This document shows positions 1 to 7,828 of a DNA stretch of 64,000 nucleotides, in pieces. This DNA is from Ustilaginoidea virens (taxonomy: Eukaryota > Ascomycota > Sordariomycetes > Hypocreales > Clavicipitaceae), in NCBI RefSeq assembly GCF_000687475.1, contig NC_057317.1, positions 6,634,501 to 6,698,500 on the forward strand. Reading direction: 5' to 3'. Within the stretch, counting starts at the first letter, position 1. Each line of letters opens with the position of its first letter. The translations under genes were made by a program, and so were the position numbers. A model generated the notes under the pieces. It saw nothing but the letters and a program-made list of their open reading frames with translations, was not told the DNA's origin and did no database searches.

Positions 1-438
1 GCTGAGATATATGGTAATGCCTGATCGCGGCCCTTAACCTCTTACCGGCCTCTTTCCCTTGGATAAGGTACCTACCTACGTGCGTAGGGTAGCGTAGCTA
101 TGCAGGTAACCCTCCCATATGTATAGACCAGGTGAAGCTTCGGACCTGTAGGTTTGAACTGGCCACCTAGTGCCGCCCCCGTTAGTAGCGCCCGTCCTAT
201 CGGCCATATAACCAGTCTTAGCCTAGCCGGTCTTATCCTAGCCGACCTTTCAATATACCACCCTAGTAATAGCAGCTTACCTATAAAGCCTAAAGTGGGT
301 TTCAGTAGGGGCTGGTAGACTTGGCCTTAGAGTTATTGTAGGAGGGGATAAAGCCTGCCGCCTATCCCTGACTAACTACTCCTCCCTTATAGCTGCCTCC
401 ACAGACTAACCGAGCGAAGGTTGCCTAATATATAGGCC

Positions 439-443
439 AGTAT
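439..443. other. Target site duplication AGTAT (left)
   Basis: AGTAT lies immediately before the 5' LTR and again immediately after the 3' LTR at 3396-3400. The uninterrupted paralogous site at 57073-57077 has a single AGTAT. A 5-bp duplication is the usual size for LTR retrotransposon integrases. Confidence 0.95.
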
Positions 444-782
444 TGTCGGAATCGCTGTCGCAAGGTGCCCAATTGGGCACATTGCGACGGATGTGCCGCG
501 CACACCCGTTGCGCACGATGTGGCTACTTTTGCCCCTTTTGCCCCTGTGCCCCTGAGCCCGGTAGGGCACGCGGGCAGCCCGGCCCGACCGCGCCGATGC
601 ACGTGACTACGGCACGCACAAAAAGGCCACATCGTGTAATTACTCTTTTGCTTCCTTTCTTTCCTCTTAGTTAGTCAGTCATAATCAAAGAAGTAATCAT
701 ACCTTTGACCGGTGACCTCACGGTACTTGATACCACGCGCGCAACCCTACGTACAACTGGGTACCCCTTGGTGAAACCAACA
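444..782 (+). repeat. 5' LTR (339 bp) of the young LTR element
   Basis: It runs from TGTCGGAATC to GAAACCAACA and appears identical by eye to 3057-3395. It contains two TTTTGCCCC-like copies near 530-545 and a pyrimidine-rich TTTGCTTCCTTTCTTTCCTC stretch near 648. Short ORFs inside it recur in the 3' LTR and are not genes. Confidence 0.95.
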
Positions 783-1280
783 CTGATCAGTGAAGTTGAA
801 GTTCACTTCACAGATTAGCTAGGACCAGCAAGAAGAGGCGATTTAAAAAGATCGTGCTAATAAGGAACGTGATCTAGCCTATTCAGAGGAACGGCTACGG
901 ATGTCACGAACTAAGGGATAAACTGATTGTGTCTAACCTTCCCTACTCGTCTATCACGAGGAACAATCGCTAAATATCACACTGATAGTGTAACAGCCAG
1001 TGGATACAATTAGCAGGCCAAAACGCAGGTTCTTACGCAAGCGACCCTGAACCGCAATAATATCTACGGTAAAGAACCTATTTACCGTTATATTCAACAG
1101 TCAAATAAGCAACCGGAACGCCTATAATACCCTGCCCGACTATTGCTTCCTTCTTTCCTTCCTTCTTCTTATTAATTACTTCCTTCTTTCTTTTATCAAT
1201 TACTTCCTTTCAATACCTACGCCAAACGCTCCCTATCTCTCTGCCTTTTACGCCTAATCCTTACCCCTATCAACATCACA
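783..1280 (+). other. Leader of the LTR element, no gene
   Basis: Untranslated leader between the 5' LTR and the ORF. The last 140 bp are rich in CTTCCTTC-type pyrimidine tracts and end CATCACA before the ATG, a common fungal 5' UTR style. A short inverted repeat (TGAAGTTGAAGTTCACTTCA, 791-810) follows the LTR closely and could take part in priming or packaging. That role is inference. Confidence 0.6.
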
Positions 1281-2774
1281 ATGGAGGCATCACTACCCGA
1301 AAAGCTTAGGCCTCACGCCGATACCATCACAGAGGACTGGACCAATTCAACAGATCAAATTGACCCTATAAATGCCACTAATAAGCAGTTACACAATCGT
1401 ATCGCCTACCTCATCAATAACTACTCAACAGGTGATGAGATAGATAATGATCTATGGGAACAGTTCCGTGATGATTGTGATGAGTGGACCGAAGAGTTAT
1501 TCAACCGTATCAACAAACGGCTTCTACAGGAATTACGAATAACCCTACGGGAACGTGGTATTTACGTCGGCTACCCAGCAGTCAAGACCCTCATCAATTG
1601 CATCCAACAACAGGATATGCCTAAATGGCCTCAAAAAGAAATAGACCGCCAATTAGCTCGCAAGACCTTTATATCTCGGTTAAACCCTCGAAGGAAACCC
1701 TTAATCCCTATCGCCTATACCGAACAAGAAATGCAAATGATGCGAATACCCTCACGGATACCCTCACAGATACCCTCACAATTACCCTTGCAATTACCCT
1801 CGCGAAGACCTTTACAAGCCCCTTCAACCCCTAGGGACTTTACAATACAAAGGGCTCAATCCTATCCCGACAGGATAGAGGCCCCGGCCCGTCACGACAA
1901 GATAGGTGCCCCGGCGGCCTGTCCCGACAGGATAGAGGCCCCGGCCCGTCACGACAAGATAGGTGCCCCGGCGGCCTGCCCTGACAAGATAGATGCCCCG
2001 GCGGCCTGTCCCGACAGGATAGAGGCCCCGGCCCGTCACGACAAGATAGGTGCCCCGGCGGCCTGCCCTGACAAGATAGATGCCCCGGCGGCCTGTCCCG
2101 ATAGGATAGAGGCCCCGGCCCGTCACGACAAGATAGATGCCCCGGCGGCCTGTCCCGACAGGATAGAGGCCCCGGCCCGTCACGACAAGATAGGTGCCCC
2201 GGCGGCCTATCCTGACAAGATAGATGCCCCGGCCTGTCCCGACAGAACAGATAGCCCGGCCCGTTATAACCGTCCTGATAAGATAGATGCCCCGGCCTGT
2301 CCCGACAGAACAGATGGCCCGGCCCGTTATAACCGTCCTGACAAGATAAATGCCCCGGCCTGTCCCGACAGAACAGATGGCCCGGCCCGTTATAACCGTC
2401 CTGACAAGATAAATGCCCCGGCCTGTCCCGACAGAACAGATGGCCCGGCCCGTTATAACCGTCCTGACAGGATAGATATCCCGGCCTATCCCAGCCGGAT
2501 AGAGGTCCCGGCCCGTCCCGACAAGATAGAAGCCCCGGCCCGTCCTAATAGGCATATATCTTTCGACCTATCCATTACACCACAACAACAAAAGCCTGAT
2601 TTTAAAGATATCGCCAGATGGAATAAGCGCCTTCAATGGCAGGTCGATAACCAGCTTTTTATAGAGCAAGCATGTTATATGCAGCGCAATCGCTTTCAAG
2701 CTGTAAAGCATGGCTGTTATACGTATGGAAGGGTAGGTGAAGAGGCCGGCCAATATCTGACCGAAGTTGGGTAA
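1281..2774 (+). CDS. 497-aa repeat protein of the LTR element (Gag-like position)
   Basis: This is the only intact long ORF of the window that looks real. Residues 1-170 are a charged, helical-looking region; about 75-110 (ELRITLRERGIY...) loosely resembles a SAP-type helix-loop-helix, which is weak. Residues 135-195 include an RIPSQIPSQ-like series. Residues 197-422 are tandem repeats built from PDKIDAPA- and PDRIEAPARHDKI-like modules, many with one Cys. The tail (about 423-497) is Gln- and aromatic-rich with two Cys. No CCHC knuckle, protease or polymerase motif is visible, and I do not recognise the family. Its place, first and only ORF after an LTR leader, suggests a Gag-like or structural role; this is inference. 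The first ATG after the pyrimidine-rich leader is taken as start. A second stop option within about 50 bp was not seen. Confidence 0.8.
   Translation: MEASLPEKLRPHADTITEDWTNSTDQIDPINATNKQLHNRIAYLINNYSTGDEIDNDLWEQFRDDCDEWTEELFNRINKRLLQELRITLRERGIYVGYPAVKTLINCIQQQDMPKWPQKEIDRQLARKTFISRLNPRRKPLIPIAYTEQEMQMMRIPSRIPSQIPSQLPLQLPSRRPLQAPSTPRDFTIQRAQSYPDRIEAPARHDKIGAPAACPDRIEAPARHDKIGAPAACPDKIDAPAACPDRIEAPARHDKIGAPAACPDKIDAPAACPDRIEAPARHDKIDAPAACPDRIEAPARHDKIGAPAAYPDKIDAPACPDRTDSPARYNRPDKIDAPACPDRTDGPARYNRPDKINAPACPDRTDGPARYNRPDKINAPACPDRTDGPARYNRPDRIDIPAYPSRIEVPARPDKIEAPARPNRHISFDLSITPQQQKPDFKDIARWNKRLQWQVDNQLFIEQACYMQRNRFQAVKHGCYTYGRVGEEAGQYLTEVG
1870..2545 (+). repeat. In-frame minisatellite inside the LTR-element ORF
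   Basis: About 676 bp of tandem modules. The first half has 57-bp units (19 codons) alternating an ARHDKIG half and a PDKID half. The second half has 60-63-bp units with RTDGPARYN and RPDKINAPA modules. All lengths are multiples of three, so the ORF stays open. The reverse strand is also open for 243 codons across it as a by-product. Confidence 0.9.
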
Positions 2775-3056
2775 TATTGATGATGTTATGTGTGGCAAGT
2801 GGGTGGATTTCCTTATGTTTAATGCTGCATTTGCTGTTTTTACTGCGTTTACTGCTGCCCCTTTTTGCCCCTTTATTTTGGCTGCGATATTCAACATACC
2901 GGCTGTACGGTATAAGCCTGTACAAGCCGGCCGCGCGGCGCGACGGCGTTATCGGCGGCACAACCTGCCGAGACCGCGCCGCACTTTTCTTTCTATGTGT
3001 GCGCCTTACATCCTAGCGATTCCGATGTTTGCTTCTATAAAAAGAGAAGCTGCCAG
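2775..3056 (+). other. 3' untranslated part of the LTR element with polypurine tract
   Basis: It lies between the ORF stop and the 3' LTR. A purine-rich AAAAAGAGAAG (3039-3049) lies 7 bp before the LTR, the expected place for plus-strand priming. Short open frames here overlap one another and show no recognisable protein. Confidence 0.6.
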
Positions 3057-3395
3057 TGTCGGAATCGCTGTCGCAAGGTGCCCAATTGGGCACATTGCGA
3101 CGGATGTGCCGCGCACACCCGTTGCGCACGATGTGGCTACTTTTGCCCCTTTTGCCCCTGTGCCCCTGAGCCCGGTAGGGCACGCGGGCAGCCCGGCCCG
3201 ACCGCGCCGATGCACGTGACTACGGCACGCACAAAAAGGCCACATCGTGTAATTACTCTTTTGCTTCCTTTCTTTCCTCTTAGTTAGTCAGTCATAATCA
3301 AAGAAGTAATCATACCTTTGACCGGTGACCTCACGGTACTTGATACCACGCGCGCAACCCTACGTACAACTGGGTACCCCTTGGTGAAACCAACA
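3057..3395 (+). repeat. 3' LTR (339 bp) of the young LTR element
   Basis: Same length and, by eye, the same sequence as 444-782. It is followed directly by the second AGTAT (3396-3400). Identical LTRs indicate a recent insertion, since the two LTRs are made as copies of one. Confidence 0.95.
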
Positions 3396-3561
3396 AGTAT
3401 AGGCCTATCCAGACCTGCACGTCCGAACCAGCCTCCTAACGTCGCGTATGCCAATATAGCCTAAAGCAAGTAATGTACTACGGAGATACTATACTACTGT
3501 ATAGGGTTCCTATATTCGCGAACGACTATATGCTCCTTGTATGTAGGCTCGCCTAGGCCTA

Positions 3562-4057
3562 TTCGGACCTATAGGTCCCAACCGGCTACGCATGCTACCG
3601 GGTCCTAATACAGCCCATATCATAGAATCTACTATGGATGCACTATGATATATAGCTTATGTCGGCCCACGACCGCGGTAACCTTCGGCATAGGCTAGCA
3701 TATATTAGCACAGACCTGTTCGGACCTGTAGGTCCTAACCGGCCACATAGGCCACTAGATCCCAATATAACCCATGTTATGGAATCTACTATGGATGCAC
3801 TATGATATATGGCTTATGTCGGCCTACGATTGCGGTAACCTTCGGCATAGGCCAGTATATGCTAGCGCAGACCTGTTTGGATCTATAGGTCCTAACCGGC
3901 CACGCAGGCTACTAGATCCCAATACAACCTATGTTATAGAATCTACTATAGACGCATTATGATATATGGCTTATATCGGCCTATAACTGCAGTAACCTTC
4001 GGCATAGGCTAGCATATGCTAGCGTAGACCTATTCGGACCTATAGGTCCTAACCGGC
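3562..4057 (+). repeat. 157-bp tandem array (three units plus partial)
   Basis: The phrase TTCGGACCTATAGGTCC or a RIP variant starts at 3562, 3719, 3876 and 4033, an exact 157-bp step. Each unit also carries GGTAACCTTCGGCATAGGC and an ATAGAATCTACTATGGA-like block. Units differ mostly by C/T and G/A. The same array with the same period is in duplication copy 2 (57239-57740). Small ORFs within it are accidental. Confidence 0.92.
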
Positions 4058-4397
4058 CCCTCAGACTACTATATATATGGAAGTCATAAGCACTAGAGTG
4101 TATAAGTAATAGGCAGAGGATAATGCGCGAGCCCTAATAAGATAGCCTATATACTAATAGGCATGGTAGTGCGGCTCTATTAGTGCGGCTCTGCTACTAT
4201 GGGTCCTGTAGTGGGGCTAGCAACTCCTAGTGCGGGGAAAAGCAGGGTATGCCTTATAATTCGGTATGCTAATTTACCTAATACTCTTAAGTTACTATAG
4301 AATTATATAGGAACTGCTATTATAGCTTGTTTACTCTTATTATAGATAATAGAGAATTATATATATACGATCTGACTATATTTCATCCTAGTATTTA

Positions 4398-4490
4398 CTT
4401 TTTTTTTTTTTTTTTTCTATAAATTTATTCTTCCTCTTTTTTTCTTCCTTTCTTTTTTTTTCCCCTTTTATCCCTCTTTTCTTCTTTTTT
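4398..4490 (+). other. Poly-T and pyrimidine tract upstream of a decayed gene
   Basis: A run of about 18 T followed by TTCTTCCTTTC-like sequence ending just before the ATG at 4491. Fungal promoters often have such tracts, so it may be the promoter or 5' UTR of the decayed gene. It is conserved in the second copy at about 58077-58166. Confidence 0.5.
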
Positions 4491-5510
4491 ATGCCGATAA
4501 CTAAGATGGATATAATGGCTTAACTTACCTCGGCTGTAGATGCTATAAAATACAGTATAGAGAAAGAGTTGATTATCCCTATAGTATTATTTAGTGCATT
4601 CGACGAGCTGTTTACGAACCTTTATATATTAACCTATGGGAGGATTATTAGTGGATTAAACGCTTAAACCTATCTGCCTAATAGGCTTACCGATAAAACC
4701 ATCCGAATAGAAAACTAGGACGCTCTTATATAAGTATCGCCCGCGCAGCTATACTATAACTGCATATACAATAGATTTATCTCTGGGTTCCTATACTGCA
4801 CTAGTATATAAGACGGTAGCTCTTACGATTAGTATTTGCTTTACGGCCGCTACTGCCTTAGAAAGAGTAAATTGATTATATACTAGGAGATATTAGCCGG
4901 CAAATACCTTATACTCTTCGATATAATGCGTGATAGAACCAGCCTTTAGAAGCTAGTCGATAGTACCGCCGCCTGCCTGCTTAGCGCTAACGAAATATTG
5001 ATAATGACGATAATACTAGCGTTCTAGTCTATAGTGGCTATATTCCTCTGATACTTCGCGATGGCTAAAAGATGCCTACGAATGCTATATATCGAGGCGA
5101 TAGAATTTAAAAAGGCTATATACTAGAAGCATTTTTTGCATATTATAAACCCTTCTATATACTATCCCTATCTAGCCTATTAGGACTTTAAAAGGGATAT
5201 CGCCGAGTCTTTTTACTAGTAGTATTAAGAGTACTTTAGCCGATTATACCCTATACAATCACTTTGCTATATCCCTCCCCCCTTTGGTAGTATTGCTTCT
5301 TCCCGCACCGGTAGTATCGCGTCCCCCCCCCCCTTACCTACTAATAGTATACTCTACGATATAGATAAGGATTAGGAATTTATGAAAATAGGTATTAGCA
5401 CCTATTTTAGCGCCTATAATAACGGCGATGCAAAAGATGCTGCATACGATAACTATAGTAGTAGCTATTTTGAAGATGGATTTTACTTTAAAGATGATAT
5501 TATATTATAA
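4491..5510 (+). pseudogene. RIP-decayed gene, about 340 codons, unrecognised
   Basis: From the ATG at 4491 one frame stays coherent to about 5508-5537 if roughly 15 TAG/TAA/TGA triplets are taken as former CAG, CAA or TGG. No frameshift is needed. The product would begin MPITKMDIMA, have a Cys/Tyr-rich centre with several aromatic runs, a Ser/Pro segment near residue 270 and an Asp/Tyr-rich acidic tail. I recognise no family. A truncated second copy starts at 58167 and is cut at 58800. The TAG-for-CAG pattern is RIP, not a changed genetic code: copy 2 differs from copy 1 at scattered C/T sites, as expected. Confidence 0.7.
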
Positions 5511-6811
5511 GAGTATAATTTAACTCATGAGTATTAATAATACAAATATACGCCGCTAGGCGCGCGGCAGTAGGAGGTGATTTGCTTTTTTTATTTTTAT
5601 TAACCACTAATAGGAAATATAAGGTAGCGTTTTATTTTATTTTTTTCGTTTTTAGCTAATACCAGGGGGGGGGGCTATATTGCTTAGTATATAACTTAGG
5701 TGCATTCGCAGGCATTTTGCTTTATATTTTATCGAACGACTATAGGGGGATATATTTTTATTTGGCATAGCATTACGTTAGACGCAAATATACAGTATAG
5801 ATAGATGTATACCTATATAGCTAACTACGAATTGAGAGTATATCACTATATATATGCGCCGTAATACGATAAGCTATATAGGCGGTAGGGTGGTTTAGAC
5901 CTATAGGTCCTAACCGGGCCGTATAATCGCACTATAGCGTCGCCCCCCAACCTACTAAGGTTGCATATATATGCTATAATGACTACTATATAAGCAGCGC
6001 GGCCCAGCCTATATGCCTAACTACGTTCTAACGGGGAGGGGGGTATTAGATATCGGAAACTTAGGTTAATCTGAGACTTTAGTCTAATATGATTCCGACC
6101 TAATAATCCTTTTCTCCCTCTTCCCTAATAGGCTCTATATAGTAATTTATTATCGTATATAAGAATAAAATATATTAATTATTACGATTTAACCGGAGGG
6201 GCATAATAGTTAGAGTCTTCTAGTAATATAGAGAATGCCTACCGATATATATAGTCTCTACGACTACCTACTCTATAAAGACCTATATACTAACCTCCCT
6301 AATGGTGAAGCTTACTAGCTTTATTCTAAGCTGCTAGAATATAGAGGGGGGCATCGCAGCAGATAGCACCTTATAATAGTATATAGTATGTGGCATTATA
6401 AATACTTTCTATAGAACCTATGGCGCTATAGCCCTATATCTCGCCTTTACGTCTATTCTTACCCTTTTTATCCCTTTTAGTTAGTTAGTAGTATAGAGAC
6501 ACTATTAGAGTATTACTTATTACTATAGTCTGTAGAGAAGGTACTATTACTATTTTATAGGATCTATATATTATAAATAATAAAGCACGATAGAATAGCG
6601 ATGAAATAGGCGAGTAGGAGAACCGGCTTAGATTTATAGGTCCGAACCAAAACCACCCGCGATTTATAGCTATACACCTAACCTTATTGTATGTGCTTGC
6701 CTATTTAGCAGCAGAAGCGAGGCCTATTAAAGTAGAGAATTAATATATTTCTTGCCTTTACTTTCCTTTTACCTTCCTTTTGCTTTCCTGCCTTTACTTT
6801 CCCTTTACCTT
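5511..6811. other. Intergenic, RIP-mutated, no gene seen
   Basis: TA-rich sequence with a G9 run near 5667 and one palindromic motif copy at about 5899 (AGACCTATAGGTCCTAACCGG), plus a degraded one at about 6629. The last 100 bp (6745-6811) are pyrimidine-rich CTTTACTTTCC repeats in which the copia element inserted. Confidence 0.6.
6807..6811. other. Target site duplication ACCTT (copia 1)
   Basis: ACCTT directly precedes the 5' LTR and is repeated at 14375-14379 directly after the 3' LTR. Confidence 0.92.
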
Positions 6812-7546
6812 TGTTGAAATCAGCGCCTTTTTAGCTGTATTTTGGTACTGGTCTCGCCACCATACGACGTCTCTGCGTTGAGATATCGCGGTGGCTATAC
6901 CAGGCGCTATGGTGGGGCACAGCGCCCCACAACGCCGATTACAGTGGGCCACAGCGCCGGTCACGGCACCGGCACAGCGCCCCACAGCCGGCCACAGCGG
7001 CCGGTCACAGCGGGCCACAGGGCCCACAACAGGCGGCGCATTTCTACGGGATTACCAAATGGGCAAATCAGCACTTTCGGCCTTCTACATACAGTCACCC
7101 GCTATACCGCGCCTTTACGGCACACCGGTATAGGGCTTCCGGCCCGTACGGCAGACCGATATAGGGCTTCCGGCCCGTACGGCAGGCTGTTATAGGGCAT
7201 CCGGCACACCGCTATAAGCCACTGGGCTTGGTTGGGTAGGATATTGGGCACAGACTGGGCACGGTTGGGCAGACCGACTTTTCGTCGGGTTTTTCGCTAT
7301 TTCTGCGGTTTTTCATTATTTTCAACCACTTCTTCAAGATGGTAGAAATATGCCCAAAATTCCCTCTTTCTAGCTAGAATAGTCACCAACAATTAGAATC
7401 AGATTTCCCTGACATCTTTGCTCTGGTCAACCTCTTGTGCGCTTTAAATCTTTAACCAGCTCTTTGTTTTATTCTGCAACGCCTTGTACGCCACTGTCGG
7501 TATCCAGCACATTTCCAACAGTGTTCTGAATCACTATTTTGCAATA
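6812..7546 (+). repeat. 5' LTR of copia 1 (735 bp)
   Basis: Begins TGTTGAAATCAGCG and ends TTTTGCAATA, where the last bases were TTGCAACA before a C-to-T change. It contains a GC-rich stretch of CAGCGCCCCACA- and CACAGCGGCC-like short repeats (6915-7030) and a short minisatellite TATAGGGCTTCCGGCCCGTA (7129-7200). ORFs inside it recur in each LTR of both elements and have no known product. Confidence 0.95.
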
Positions 7547-7562
7547 GGTTATGAGCCCGGTG
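7547..7562 (+). other. Primer-binding site, complementary to an initiator tRNA-Met half
   Basis: GGTTATGAGCCCGGTG follows the 5' LTR without a gap. Its first 12 bases are the reverse complement of GGGCTCATAACC, the anticodon arm of fungal initiator tRNA-Met including the CAT anticodon. This is not the tRNA 3' end. Drosophila copia and yeast Ty5 are known to prime with such a tRNA half. Copia 2 has the same site. Confidence 0.75.
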
Positions 7563-7828
7563 TCTCAAGGCTTCCAGCTTAAGACTTTTTTACGCTAACT
7601 TAGGATTTTAACGCATTTGGCAGCTAACCTTCCAGAAATCTACTAATAAGGGACTGATCATCCTAGATTTAGGAACCCAGCTACCACACCAAGCTGCAAT
7701 ACATCCTTTTTGCAATAGGATTTTCTAAGGTTATTCCTTAACGCAGCTTTCTTCTAGTTTTATTTAGATTTTCAGTCTTGATTTTCTTCGCATTTTTAAG
7801 ACTTTCCGGCACCTTTTCTCTTTCTATA

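Larger units (their letters stand above)
444..3395 (+). mobile_element. Young non-autonomous LTR retrotransposon with one ORF
   Basis: A 2,952-bp element bounded by two 339-bp direct repeats that begin TGTCGG and end CAACA, flanked by the duplication AGTAT. A purine-rich tract (3039-3049) lies just before the 3' LTR. The bases after the 5' LTR (CTGATCAGTG...) do not match a tRNA 3' end that I recognise. The internal region has one long ORF (1281-2774) and no protease, reverse transcriptase, RNase H or integrase, so it must depend on a partner. CA and TG are common in it, unlike its surroundings, and the ORF is intact, so it has escaped RIP and is probably recent. A RIPed solo LTR of the same family sits on the other strand at 56048-56379. 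It is larger than a typical TRIM and smaller than a typical LARD. Confidence 0.93.
1..5123. repeat. Segmental duplication A, copy 1 (interrupted)
   Basis: Positions 1-443 align with 56635-57077 at exactly equal length, and 3401-5123 aligns with 57078-58800 with only about a base of length change. Differences are mostly C/T and G/A, as expected of RIP acting on both copies. The copy is interrupted by the LTR element at 444-3395. It carries a 157-bp tandem array, a poly-T/pyrimidine stretch (4398-4490) and the start of a decayed gene. The left edge is the window edge, so the true start is not seen. Confidence 0.9.

Noticed and set aside
1824..2555. 243-codon ORF on the reverse strand across the repeat region of the LTR element
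   Set aside because: It is antisense to the intact ORF and exists only because the minisatellite units are multiples of three without stops on that strand.
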